From contig NZ_MKIE01000002.1 of assembly GCF_001855385.1 (NCBI RefSeq), forward strand, positions 357,797 through 421,796: a stretch of DNA of 64,000 nt. The letters are read 5' to 3'. Numbering within the stretch: the stretch's first letter is position 1; every line of letters begins with the position of its first letter. Below are positions 1 to 8,373 of this stretch, one piece after another. The notes beneath the pieces are model-generated. The model saw only the letters and a program-made list of their open reading frames with translations, was not told where the DNA came from and ran no database searches. A program made the position numbers and the translations under genes. This DNA comes from Andreesenia angusta. Its GTDB lineage: Bacteria; Bacillota; Clostridia; Tissierellales; Gottschalkiaceae.

Positions 1-202
1 CCATCAGTGGAGCTCTTATTCCCGCTCTGCTCGCTATCCTGGAAGTATAGTTTGTAAAGAATTCGGCGTTAAGCCAGCTCAGCCCTGAGCTGAATATGTC
101 GAATAGGAGAACAGCCAGCACTACTACCCCTAGAAGGGCGGAGGCCAGCACTACTCCATGAAATACATTGTTTTTTATCCGTCTCGACCTTATATTGCTC
201 AC
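1..202 (-). CDS. pstA: Phosphate ABC transporter permease PstA (5' part only)
   Basis: Inner-membrane permease that pairs with PstC to move phosphate through the high-affinity Pst transporter. Only the first 67 codons are in the window. The GTG start overlaps the pstC stop by one base (TAGTG), so translation is coupled. The N-terminus is a basic stretch, one hydrophobic helix, then a short extracellular-type segment, as in PstA. The assignment rests mainly on its position after pstC. Confidence 0.8.
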   Translation of the reverse strand, partial: MSNIRSRRIKNNVFHGVVLASALLGVVVLAVLLFDIFSSGLSWLNAEFFTNYTSRIASRAGIRAPLM

Positions 203-1122
203 TAGTATTCCTCCTTGTACTTCTTGACTATATACCTAGAAAGCACGTTAAGCCCTAGGGTTATACAGAAGAGCAGCAGCCCTACTGCAAATATCGTTTT
301 GTAGATAAGCCCTCCATGGCTTACATCTCCCGAAGCCACCTGCGCTATGAAAGCCGTCATAGTCTGAACGCTCTCAAGAGGGTTCAGTGTCATATTAGGT
401 GTAGACCCCGCCGCAAGCGCAACTATCATAGTCTCTCCTATGGCTCTTGAAATCCCAAGTATAAAAGAGGATATTATGCTTGAAAGGGCCGCTGGCACTA
501 CTACCTTGGTGGCAACCTCCAGTTTTGTGCAGCCAAGCGCGTAAGCTCCTTCTCTTAGAGACTCTGGCACTGCTCTCATGGCATCCTCACTCAGCGAAGA
601 TATCATAGGCAGTATCATTATGCCCACAGCTATTCCCCCGCTCAGCGCATTGAACACGCTAGATGAGGGAAACACAGTCCTTATTACAGGGCTCAAAACT
701 GTAAGGGCAAAGTACCCATAGACTATAGTAGGTATTCCTGCCAGTATTTCAAGCGTAGGCTTCAGTATTTTCCTAGTTCTTTTAGAGGCATATTCGCTCA
801 AGTATATTGCACTTCCAAGCCCAAGCGGAATCGCTATTATACAGCCTATAACTGTGACTACAAGTGTTCCAGCTACAAGTGGAAGTACCCCAAATTTTGG
901 GTTGCTAAAAAGCGCTGTCCACTCTGTTCCAGTTAAAAACTCCACTATCGAAACTTCCTTGAAAAACCCAATGCTCTCGCTTAAAAGCACCCCTATTATC
1001 CCAATAGTCGTAAGCACTGAAACTCCTGCAAACATGGAAAGCAGTATTTTTATAAGCTTTTCTTTTCTCTCTATCTTCTTGTATCTTGCTGTTTTCTCTT
1101 CGTACGGTCTATCCAAAATCAT
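202..1122 (-). CDS. pstC: Phosphate ABC transporter permease PstC
   Basis: Membrane permease of the Pst phosphate importer, 306 aa with about six transmembrane helices. It has the typical PstC/PstA core: EYAS near residue 110, LEILAGIPTIVYGYFAL, and the EAA loop (EGAYALG...) that contacts the PstB ATPase. It starts at ATG after a GGAGG site. It is separated from pstS by three foreign transporter genes but has its own array of PhoP-like boxes directly upstream, so it can be transcribed without read-through from pstS. Confidence 0.93.
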   Translation of the reverse strand: MILDRPYEEKTARYKKIERKEKLIKILLSMFAGVSVLTTIGIIGVLLSESIGFFKEVSIVEFLTGTEWTALFSNPKFGVLPLVAGTLVVTVIGCIIAIPLGLGSAIYLSEYASKRTRKILKPTLEILAGIPTIVYGYFALTVLSPVIRTVFPSSSVFNALSGGIAVGIMILPMISSLSEDAMRAVPESLREGAYALGCTKLEVATKVVVPAALSSIISSFILGISRAIGETMIVALAAGSTPNMTLNPLESVQTMTAFIAQVASGDVSHGGLIYKTIFAVGLLLFCITLGLNVLSRYIVKKYKEEY

Positions 1123-1183
1123 CTCAATCCTCCTTGCCGTTTTTAAATCCTAAGGTAATTATATTCCCTGCAAGTGCAGATTG

Positions 1184-1222
1184 TGTTTAGTCAAAGTAAA
1201 CCGAAGGTTAAGAATGTGTTAA
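1184..1222 (-). promoter_or_regulatory. PhoP-type boxes upstream of pstC
   Basis: Four TTAACA-like hexamers lie in exact 11-bp phase on the minus strand: TTAACA (1217-1222), TTAACC (1206-1211), TTTACT (1195-1200) and TAAACA (1184-1189). TTAACA-type direct repeats with 5-bp spacers are the known Bacillus PhoP operator, so phosphate-starvation control of pstC is inferred. Confidence 0.7.
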
Positions 1223-1232
1223 GTCAGACTTA

Positions 1233-2897
1233 TTAGTTTTTAAAGTCATCGTTGTATTTTGACAGCACTATCAAAAAAATAGCCCCTATGAATATAACTA
1301 TACCTCCATAAGCCATGGATATTCCGACGTCAAAGTCGTGAAGGGCATTTACCATAGCTATTGAAAGCGGTCTGTTGTGCACTCCATAGAGAAGCGCCGA
1401 TATTGTATATTCACCTATACACCTCATAAAAGCCAGCGAAAATCCTGATATTATTCCTGGGCTAACTATGGGGAGTATGACCCATTTAAATGTCTTGATC
1501 TGGTTAGCTCCTAGGTTCCTAGATGCAAACTCGTATTCTGGATTGAAGTTGCTGAATGCTGTATAGGTGCTTCTAGATACCAGAGTCACAGTGGCTATTA
1601 CATAGGCTATAGGCAGTATAGCGTATGTTCCCACAAGGGAGTTGTTGAAAAGCATCAGCCTCTTTTGATTGAATGCAAATATCAGATTCACCCCCAGCGT
1701 ACTTGGAGGTATCGCCATAGGGAGCAGTACCAAGAAGTTTAACGCCCTGGATTTAAAGCTTTTATCTTTTAGTATCAAGTAGGAGCTTATTACCGCTATA
1801 GTCGTGGCCAAAGCTGCGGCTATAGAAGACATATATAAGCTGTTCTTTATAGGTGCTAATACTCTTGCTCTAGAAAATATAGCTCTATAATTCATAAGCC
1901 CGAAGTCGTTCGGAAATATATTCATCATCCAGCTCTTAGAGTCCGCAAACGACAACAGTATTATTGCAGCAAGAGGAACTACTATCAAAATTACTATAAA
2001 AAGCGCCGTGGCATGAAGCATAGCATTTGCAAGTCTACTTTCTACTTTCACCTTTTTGAATTTTTTTGACTTAGTGGCTTTAGACTTTGAAATTTGCTTG
2101 CTGTAATGGCTATAGAGTCCCATAGTCGTAATAGATATAACCATAAGCAGTATAACTTGAGTAGAGGCCATTTGCATCTGATTGCTCATCTTAGACTGAA
2201 GTATCTGTGTGCTCATCATCCTGTACCCGCCACCTATTAAATATGGTGCCGAGAAAGATCCCGTTCCTGTAGCAAATGTCATTAGAGCGGATGTCAAAAG
2301 GGCCGGCCTTATATGTGGAAATATTATATCCTTAAATATCTCAAACTTTGAAGCTCCGAGTCCCTTGGCGGCCTCTATAGTGGAGTAGTCTAGAAATTTC
2401 AAAGCTATAGACGTGTTTATATAGAAATATATATACTGAGTGAATGCATGTACAAATATAATCCCCCAGAAACCAGAGAAGTTTATAGGCGGGCTTTTCA
2501 GATTCAACATCAGCTTTAGCGCTTGATTTACTATACCAGTCTCTGAATACAGCTGTATAAAAGCTATAACTATCATAACCCCAGGAAGCACAAATGGACT
2601 TAACATAAATAGATTTACTATTCGCTGATATTTGGCTTTAAAATAGTCTGTATAAAAAGCCATATATACTCCTATCACCATGCAGCTTAAAACTGTACCT
2701 ATCCCAACTTTCACCGTATTAGAAAAAGCTATTTTATTCACTTGAATTGAAAAAAACATTCTATAGAAATCTAAAGACAGCCCCCCAACTTCTGATCTAA
2801 GCGTTATCATAAGTGTATTTGCTATAGGAAATAGTACGAAGGTAAATATCAAGTAAAATAAAATGATGTATATTATATAGTTCAGTGCCTTTTTCAA
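1233..2897 (-). CDS. Fused double permease of an iron/phosphonate-type ABC transporter
   Basis: 554 aa, about twice the length of a normal permease. Two homologous six-helix halves (about 1-265 and 290-554) each carry an EAA loop (EAAKGLGASKFEIF near residue 180; EFASRNLGANQIKTF near 460). A basic, lysine-rich linker joins the halves. This is the FbpB-type architecture also found in putative 2-aminoethylphosphonate permeases (PhnU2-like). It follows the ATPase gene by 10 bp. Its location inside a Pst locus favours a phosphorus compound over ferric iron, but the substrate is not shown by sequence. Confidence 0.85.
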   Translation of the reverse strand: MKKALNYIIYIILFYLIFTFVLFPIANTLMITLRSEVGGLSLDFYRMFFSIQVNKIAFSNTVKVGIGTVLSCMVIGVYMAFYTDYFKAKYQRIVNLFMLSPFVLPGVMIVIAFIQLYSETGIVNQALKLMLNLKSPPINFSGFWGIIFVHAFTQYIYFYINTSIALKFLDYSTIEAAKGLGASKFEIFKDIIFPHIRPALLTSALMTFATGTGSFSAPYLIGGGYRMMSTQILQSKMSNQMQMASTQVILLMVISITTMGLYSHYSKQISKSKATKSKKFKKVKVESRLANAMLHATALFIVILIVVPLAAIILLSFADSKSWMMNIFPNDFGLMNYRAIFSRARVLAPIKNSLYMSSIAAALATTIAVISSYLILKDKSFKSRALNFLVLLPMAIPPSTLGVNLIFAFNQKRLMLFNNSLVGTYAILPIAYVIATVTLVSRSTYTAFSNFNPEYEFASRNLGANQIKTFKWVILPIVSPGIISGFSLAFMRCIGEYTISALLYGVHNRPLSIAMVNALHDFDVGISMAYGGIVIFIGAIFLIVLSKYNDDFKN

Positions 2898-2907
2898 AAA
2901 ATCACTC

Positions 2908-3900
2908 CTATTCCAGACTCTTTACAGCTCTTTTATCTATCTTAAATGCAACTAGATCCCCAATATTTCTGGGATTTTTACCAAGAGACGTTCCCTCTGT
3001 AATTTTAAGTCTTACTTTTCCATACACACATGTGTATGTGGTGTGGCTTCCATTAAACTCGGCCTCTACTATATTTGCGTTCATATCTCCCTCTTTTACC
3101 AGCGCTATATCTTGAGGCCTTATGCAAGCCTTCAATATATCTTCTCTCTCTATACCTATTTCTTTAAGCTCTTCTTTGTTCAGTATATTGGACTCTCCCA
3201 CAAACCCTGCTATAAATTCATTTTTAGGATGATTATAGAGCCCACGAGGTGTATCTACCTGAACTATTTTCCCATCATTAAACACAGCTATTCTGTCTGA
3301 AATAGACATGGCCTCCTCTTGGTCGTGAGTGACGAACACAGTAGTTATACCCAGCTCCTTCTGAAGCTCTCTTATCTCTTTTCTCATCTTGTATCTAAGT
3401 TTTGCATCCAGGTTTGAAAGCGGCTCGTCTAAGAGCAACACTTTAGGCTCCACCGCCAAAGCCCTAGCGATGCATACCCTCTGTTGCTCTCCTCCAGAAA
3501 GCTCATTTATATCACGTTCTCCAAACTCGCTCATCCCCACCATCGCAAGCTTGTTTTCTACTTTATCGGCTATAGTCTGTTTGTTCATTTTTCTAGTTTT
3601 AAGGCCGTATCCCACATTCTTGCTTACATTCATATTAGAAAAAAGTGCATAGTTTTGAAACACCATTGCAATCTCTCTTTTTTCCGGCAAAAAAGAAGTT
3701 ATATCTTTTCCGCCTAGCTTAACCTTGCCGGAGTCTGGCTTTTCAAACCCCGCAAGTATCCTGAGTAGAGTGGTCTTTCCACAACCTGATGGTCCTAGAA
3801 AAGTAAACAGCTCTCCATCTTCTATTTCGATGTTCACTTTATCTAATATTCTTTTTTCTCCAAATGATTTTTCAATATTTTCAAACTTTATATTTCCCAT
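2908..3900 (-). CDS. ABC transporter ATP-binding protein (iron/phosphonate type)
   Basis: ATPase subunit of the transporter formed with the neighbouring permease and binding protein. It has Walker A GPSGCGKT, Q-loop, signature LSGGEQQR, Walker B LLLDEPLSNLD and the switch histidine in VFVTHDQ, followed by a C-terminal TOBE-like regulatory domain as in CysA/FbpC/PhnT2 proteins. I place the start at the ATG at 3900 (MGNIKFEN) because GGGGAGGAAAC lies just upstream. A longer reading to 3933 would run into the terminator stem. Confidence 0.9.
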   Translation of the reverse strand: MGNIKFENIEKSFGEKRILDKVNIEIEDGELFTFLGPSGCGKTTLLRILAGFEKPDSGKVKLGGKDITSFLPEKREIAMVFQNYALFSNMNVSKNVGYGLKTRKMNKQTIADKVENKLAMVGMSEFGERDINELSGGEQQRVCIARALAVEPKVLLLDEPLSNLDAKLRYKMRKEIRELQKELGITTVFVTHDQEEAMSISDRIAVFNDGKIVQVDTPRGLYNHPKNEFIAGFVGESNILNKEELKEIGIEREDILKACIRPQDIALVKEGDMNANIVEAEFNGSHTTYTCVYGKVRLKITEGTSLGKNPRNIGDLVAFKIDKRAVKSLE

Positions 3901-3913
3901 AAGTTTCCTCCCC

Positions 3914-3958
3914 AAAAAAATCCCGCAGAACACGTGTATGAGTTCTGCGGGATTTTTT
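3914..3958 (-). terminator. Intra-operon hairpin after the binding-protein gene
   Basis: An 11-bp perfect stem (3921-3931 with 3942-3952) with a 10-nt loop, flanked by A7 and T7 so it can terminate in either direction. It lies between the binding-protein stop and the ATPase start. Partial termination here would give more binding protein than membrane components. Confidence 0.9.
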
Positions 3959-5049
3959 TATTCCGCTATATCTTTTCCTGAATCTCTTATTTCAGTATCC
4001 CAAAGATTCAACCATTCCAGTTCATTTTTTGCGACATTTCCCCAGTTTATATCCATTTCCTTTAAAGGAGTCTGCATCCACTCTGGCCCCTGCTTTACTG
4101 CTTCAGCCAGTGTAGGCATTCTGTCAAATTCATTTGCCAGCTTAACCTGAACCTCTTCGCTTCCAGCGTAGTCTATAAAAGCTGCCGCCGCATTAGGATG
4201 AGGTGAGTTCTTTATAGCCGCAATAGCATCTGTAAGAACTATAGATCCTTCTTCTGCGTCTATCATAGTAAGCGGCATTCCATTGTTGTTCACATTGTCA
4301 GTTATAGAGCTTAAAACTCCGTAACTTATAGGTGCCTCACTTTTCCCAACTGCCTGGAAGTGAAGACTTCCGCTTCCATAGTAGTTTTTAGTGTTTTGAT
4401 CTAGCTGCTTCAGATATTCAACACCTTCTTCAAAAGAAGAGTTGCTACTGTAGTAGTCTAAAAGAGAAACTATAGTAGCTCTTTGAGACGAAGAAACATA
4501 GTCTCTAGAAACTATCATATCCTTATACTTAGGGTCTGCAAGATCTGCCCAGCTCTTAGGAGCCTCTTCCTCGCTTAAAGCTTCGTTGTTGTAAAACATA
4601 ACAACAGGTGTCTGCATCACTCCAAACCATCTTCCTTCCGAATCCTTGAATTTAGCATCAAGGCTTTCTTCCCATGAAGGCTTCGTACTCTCAAATAAGT
4701 CTTCTTCAGCCATTGTTATAAAAAGCGAAGAAGCTCCTCCGTACATTATATCTGCCTGCGGGTTCTCTTTTTCAGCTCTCACTCTATCTGCAAGTTCACC
4801 TTTTAGATTTATGAATTCAACTTCTACTCCTGTTTTTTCCGTAAATCCATCTGCAACCACTTCCAGCATATCCTCTCCATGCGTTGAGTAGATTACAAGC
4901 TTTTCCTCTAGGTCCTGAGTTTTGGCTTCACTCTCTGCACCGCTTTTTGCATCTTCAGAAGATGATTTGTCTGAGTTTGAGCAAGCAGCTAATGAAATTG
5001 CCAGCACCATAGATAGAGTCAATAGTAAAAATCTCTTTAATAAGTTCAT
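3958..5049 (-). CDS. Extracellular solute-binding lipoprotein, iron/2-aminoethylphosphonate type
   Basis: 363 aa. It has a signal peptide with lipobox LAAC, then an acidic serine-rich linker and a family 1 binding-protein fold starting LVIYSTHGEDM. The motif ADIMYGG is characteristic of the FbpA/PhnS2 group. It should capture substrate at the cell surface and deliver it to the fused permease. The start has a good site (GGAGAGAATGTATAG-ATG). No clear PhoP repeats were found in its own upstream region. It could instead bind Fe3+ or another anion; the phosphonate reading is inferred from pst context. Confidence 0.85.
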   Translation of the reverse strand: MNLLKRFLLLTLSMVLAISLAACSNSDKSSSEDAKSGAESEAKTQDLEEKLVIYSTHGEDMLEVVADGFTEKTGVEVEFINLKGELADRVRAEKENPQADIMYGGASSLFITMAEEDLFESTKPSWEESLDAKFKDSEGRWFGVMQTPVVMFYNNEALSEEEAPKSWADLADPKYKDMIVSRDYVSSSQRATIVSLLDYYSSNSSFEEGVEYLKQLDQNTKNYYGSGSLHFQAVGKSEAPISYGVLSSITDNVNNNGMPLTMIDAEEGSIVLTDAIAAIKNSPHPNAAAAFIDYAGSEEVQVKLANEFDRMPTLAEAVKQGPEWMQTPLKEMDINWGNVAKNELEWLNLWDTEIRDSGKDIAE

Positions 5050-5170
5050 CTATACATTCTCTCCTTTTGATTGAGTTTTTATACATTCTTTTTAACCCTA
5101 CCATTTAATCCTAATTATTTCAAATAAGCTTATTCTATCCATTTCAATATTTGCATTTTATTTTTCTATA

Positions 5171-5196
5171 ATAAAAAAGAGAGGCACATGGCCTCC
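5171..5196 (-). terminator. Terminator after pstS
   Basis: Hairpin GAGGC-loop-GCCTC (5181-5185 with 5191-5195) followed on the minus strand by a T-rich run. It lies 15 bp beyond the pstS stop and should separate or attenuate transcription into the downstream transporter cassette. Confidence 0.7.
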
Positions 5197-5210
5197 CCGA
5201 AAGTCTGTTC

Positions 5211-6173
5211 TTATTTTATGGCTTCTAGAGTAGCTTTCCCCTCTTCGTAAGCGCTGTCCTCTAGTGCTATATACCCAACATCTCCAACTATGTCTTTAGC
5301 TAGGTCTAGGTAAGTCTCCACAAAAGCTCTGACCTGTGGCTTCTCTTTTATCGAGTTGTTAGAAACGTAGATGTATATCGGTCTTGAAAGTGGTGCGTAT
5401 TCTCCGCTTTGGATAGTCTCGTTGTTAGGTGCTATTCCGTTTACAGATACAAGCTTTAACTTGTCTTGGTTCTCTAGGTAGTAAGCGTATCCGAAGTATC
5501 CCATGGCGTTTTTGTCTGCCATTATACCTTGAACAAGTACGTTGTCATCTTCACTGGCTGTGTAGTCTGTTCTAGAAGCTCCGCCTTCGCCCATTATCTC
5601 TTCAGTGAAATAGTCGAAAGTTCCAGAGTCTGTTCCAGGTCCATAAAGCTTAACTGGCTCTGCTGGCCAATCCGCCCTTACATCTTGCCAAGTCTTTACA
5701 GTGCTGTTTGGCTCCCATATCTTCTTCAGCTCTTCAGCTGTTATATCCTCTATAAATTCATTGTCTTTGCTTACAACTATAGATATTCCGTCGTAAGCCA
5801 CGTCGAACTTAGTGTATTCTACCCCATTTTTCTCTGCTTCTGCTTTTTCCTCATCCTTTATCTCTCTAGAAGCGTTTGAGATATCTGTCTCGCCAACTGT
5901 GAATCTCTTGAATCCTCCACCTGTTCCAGACATTCCAACAGTCACTCTTGAGTCAGGATTAGCTATTTGGAACTCCTCTGCAATTGCCTCTGTTATAGGA
6001 TAAACTGTAGAGGAACCGTCTGCTTCTATTGAACCAGATATTTCTGTACTAGCTCCACCGTTCCCGTTCTCTCCGCCATCTCCGTTGCTTCCGCAAGCAG
6101 TGAATAAAAGTGACATAGATGTTATAGCTAGTAGTGATGTCTTTACAAATTTTGAATTCTTGAATAATTTCAT
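5211..6173 (-). CDS. pstS: Phosphate-binding lipoprotein PstS
   Basis: 320 aa surface lipoprotein (lipobox LFTAC) that binds phosphate for the Pst importer. It has the phosphate-binding motifs DGSSTVYPI, MSGTGGGFKRF and GPGTDSGTFDYF. A glycine-rich linker follows the lipid-attached cysteine. It is preceded by five PhoP-like boxes and followed by its own terminator. Its usual partner pstC is 4.1 kb away, beyond an inserted transporter cassette. Confidence 0.96.
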   Translation of the reverse strand: MKLFKNSKFVKTSLLAITSMSLLFTACGSNGDGGENGNGGASTEISGSIEADGSSTVYPITEAIAEEFQIANPDSRVTVGMSGTGGGFKRFTVGETDISNASREIKDEEKAEAEKNGVEYTKFDVAYDGISIVVSKDNEFIEDITAEELKKIWEPNSTVKTWQDVRADWPAEPVKLYGPGTDSGTFDYFTEEIMGEGGASRTDYTASEDDNVLVQGIMADKNAMGYFGYAYYLENQDKLKLVSVNGIAPNNETIQSGEYAPLSRPIYIYVSNNSIKEKPQVRAFVETYLDLAKDIVGDVGYIALEDSAYEEGKATLEAIK

Positions 6174-6264
6174 TGATTTATTCCTCCTCTTATTTGATTG
6201 CTATTTTGTTTGCGTTTTTATTTCTTGATTACAATCTAATTCTAGCAATTTCAAATGTAAAGTA

Positions 6265-6313
6265 TGTATAGACAAAGTTAAAGAATTGTTAAGTAGCATT
6301 AAGGTACGGTAAA
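6265..6313 (-). promoter_or_regulatory. PhoP-type boxes upstream of pstS
   Basis: On the minus strand, hexamers TTTACC, TTAATG, TTAACA, TTAACT and TATACA end at 6308, 6297, 6287, 6276 and 6265, giving spacings of 11, 10, 11 and 11 bp. This matches the tandem TTAACA pattern of Firmicute PhoP operators. The pstS start lies about 90 bp downstream. Confidence 0.7.
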
Positions 6314-6316
6314 CTG

Positions 6317-6345
6317 TTTACGATTGCCCCAGTTTGAGTTATAAT
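6317..6345 (+). promoter_or_regulatory. SigA-type promoter of ychF
   Basis: TTTACG at 6317-6322, a 17-bp spacer and a perfect TATAAT at 6340-6345, 45 bp before the ychF start. It abuts the divergent pstS PhoP boxes. Confidence 0.75.
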
Positions 6346-6390
6346 CTAATGGACTGAAAAATAGGAAAACGAAAAGGAGCTAAAATATAA

Positions 6391-7482
6391 ATGAAATTAG
6401 GAATAGTAGGTTTACCAAACGTAGGAAAGAGTACGCTTTTTAACGCCATAACTTCAGCAGGAGCAGAGTCTGCCAACTACCCATTCTGCACTATAGAGCC
6501 GAATGTAGGAGTTGTTTCAGTTCCGGACGAAAGACTGGATGCGCTTAGAGAGCTTTTCAACTCGGAGAAATGCGTTCCGACAGCTATAGAGTTCTTCGAC
6601 ATAGCGGGACTTGTAAAGGGTGCCAGCAAAGGTGAAGGACTTGGAAACAAGTTTCTTTCACATATAAGGGAAGTAGACGCAATAGTACATGTAGTTAGAT
6701 GCTTCGAAGACGAAAACATAACTCATGTGGAGGGCAGAATTGACCCTGTAGATGATATAGAGATAATAAACCTGGAGCTAGTGCTTGCAGACCTTGAAGT
6801 TGTGTCAAAGAGACTCGACAAGGTGCAAAAGCTTGTGAAGGGAGACAAATCGTATCAAAAAGAATTCGAGCTACTGACCGAGATAAAGAGTGTGCTTGAA
6901 GAAGGCAAGTCTGTCAGGACTATGGAGTTCTCTCCTGAAGATACAACAGTTGTAAAGAGCTTTAACCTAATATCTTCAAAGCCTATACTCTACGTTACAA
7001 ACGTGTCTGAGGAAGACGTAGTAGAGGGGAACGAAAATAGCTTTGTGCAAAAGGTTATGGAATACGCCTCTGAAGAGGGTTCAGAAGTTGTAGTGATATC
7101 TGCCCAGATAGAGGCGGAAGTTTCAGAGCTTGACCCTGAAGAGAAGAAAGAGTTCCTAGGCGACCTAGGCCTTTCAGAGTCAGGACTCGACAAGCTTATA
7201 AAAGCAAGCTACAAGCTGCTTGGGCTTATGAGCTACCTTACTGCCGGCCCTAAAGAAGTTAGAGCTTGGACTATAAAGATAGGCTCTAAGGCGCCTGAAG
7301 CCGCTGGAAAGATCCACTCTGATATGGAGAAGGGATTTATAAGGGCAGAGGTCGTAGCTTTTGACGCTCTTATGGAGCACGGTGGATACACTAAGGCCAA
7401 GGAAAAAGGGCTTGTAAGACTTGAAGGCAAAGAGTATGTGATGAACGATGGAGATGTTGTAAATTTCAGATTTAATGTGTAG
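6391..7482 (+). CDS. ychF: Redox-regulated ATPase / OBG-family GTPase YchF
   Basis: 363 aa, full length. Conserved OBG-family protein that hydrolyses ATP and associates with ribosomes. It has G1 GLPNVGKST, G2/G3 region and DIAGLVKGAS, the ATP-favouring G4 variant, and a C-terminal TGS domain. It has its own promoter and an AAGGAG site. The final codons (RFNV-stop) form the phage attachment core. The 3' end now present was probably supplied by the prophage, since a second copy with one synonymous change lies at the right border. Confidence 0.97.
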   Translation: MKLGIVGLPNVGKSTLFNAITSAGAESANYPFCTIEPNVGVVSVPDERLDALRELFNSEKCVPTAIEFFDIAGLVKGASKGEGLGNKFLSHIREVDAIVHVVRCFEDENITHVEGRIDPVDDIEIINLELVLADLEVVSKRLDKVQKLVKGDKSYQKEFELLTEIKSVLEEGKSVRTMEFSPEDTTVVKSFNLISSKPILYVTNVSEEDVVEGNENSFVQKVMEYASEEGSEVVVISAQIEAEVSELDPEEKKEFLGDLGLSESGLDKLIKASYKLLGLMSYLTAGPKEVRAWTIKIGSKAPEAAGKIHSDMEKGFIRAEVVAFDALMEHGGYTKAKEKGLVRLEGKEYVMNDGDVVNFRFNV

Positions 7483-7487
7483 GGTTT
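7463..7487 (+). other. attL core at the 3' end of ychF
   Basis: A 25-bp segment covering the last codons and stop of ychF, repeated at 60445-60469 with two differences (T/C in the Asn codon, G/A after the stop). The first is synonymous, so either copy restores YchF. Short repeats related to ATTGCAAC follow at about 7590-7617 and also beside the integrase end (60384-60402), as expected for integrase arm sites. Confidence 0.8.
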
Positions 7488-7654
7488 CCCTGTTTAAGCT
7501 ATATAGCCCAACCCATTGAAAACACTGAATTCTTTTACTTGTCTTTACGGACTAGAACTTGAAAATATCGTTGTTTTCTCGTTCTGTTGCAACGCTATTG
7601 CAACGGCGTTGCAACAGTGAGATGATCGGATTGCTACATCAATATGATAGATAT

Positions 7655-7703
7655 GTATGAAAATAGCCGCCATAAATTTGGCGGCTTTTCTGTTTCTTCC
7701 TAT
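7655..7703. repeat. Left copy of the ychF/HMA-gene terminator hairpin
   Basis: Stem AGCCGCC-ATAAATTT-GGCGGCT followed by a T-rich tract. The first 32 bp are identical to 60482-60513 and a further 17 bp match after a 2-bp indel. It can terminate ychF on one strand and the 7710-8372 gene on the other. The copy sits inside prophage-side DNA, about 170 bp from the attL core. Confidence 0.8.
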
Positions 7704-7709
7704 TTCTAC

Positions 7710-8372
7710 TTAAGGCACTCGTAACATACGCTTAGAACCTTTAATATATTCTATAGAATCTCTTTTTGTAATTCCGTCTTCAGAGCAAATATCAATAGCT
7801 ATGTTTAAGTCTTTGTTTTTATTATATGTAAAGCAAAATACACTTTTGGCACAAACCTCCGCTGAATGTTCTTCTTTTAGTACTAAGTTATATTCATAAC
7901 GTCCATTTCTTTCTTTTGCCGATGATGACGTGACAAGGTACATACTTTCCATGTCAGCTAGACGACTTTGCCTTAAATCTACTTTATCATTAAAAGATAT
8001 ATTTAGATAATTGATGTCATATTTCTTATCTAATGTATTTATTATTGATTCAATTCGGTATTCTCTATTTAACAGCATTCCTTCACTTACTTTAGGTTTC
8101 GATAGCGAGATTATACTATAAGGAGACCCTTGATTTGCTACTATTGATATTCTTGAAACCTTATCTTTCAAATTTATATTTTCACTTTTTAGCTTATCGT
8201 TATCATCAGACTGCTTATCAATTGCACCAATTAAATATTGACATACTGCTCCTAAAAATATCACCATTACCCCTAAAGCAATTGAAGATCCACTAAACTC
8301 TGCCATGTAAATACTTATTATACTTATAATAACCACAATAAATATTCCTAAAACATTCACACACCTCATCAA
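7710..8372 (-). CDS. Membrane protein of unknown function, prophage left-end cassette
   Basis: 220 aa, family not recognised. Two predicted transmembrane helices lie close together (about residues 8-25 and 30-52), followed by a short coiled-coil segment (SDDNDKLKSENINLKDK) and a mixed, polar C-terminal domain. Last gene of a three-gene minus-strand set, 1 bp after the 8374-9003 gene. A position between lysis genes and attL is typical of lysogenic-conversion or defence genes; that role is inference. Confidence 0.7.
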   Translation of the reverse strand: MMRCVNVLGIFIVVIISIISIYMAEFSGSSIALGVMVIFLGAVCQYLIGAIDKQSDDNDKLKSENINLKDKVSRISIVANQGSPYSIISLSKPKVSEGMLLNREYRIESIINTLDKKYDINYLNISFNDKVDLRQSRLADMESMYLVTSSSAKERNGRYEYNLVLKEEHSAEVCAKSVFCFTYNKNKDLNIAIDICSEDGITKRDSIEYIKGSKRMLRVP

Positions 8373-8373
8373 G

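Noticed and set aside
3901..3933. Longer N-terminus of the ABC ATPase
   Set aside because: It would translate through the terminator stem and ribosome site; the family starts at MGNIKFEN.
2908..5049. Confident ferric-iron assignment for the transporter cassette
   Set aside because: Family motifs do not separate Fe3+ from 2-aminoethylphosphonate, and genomic context favours a phosphorus compound.
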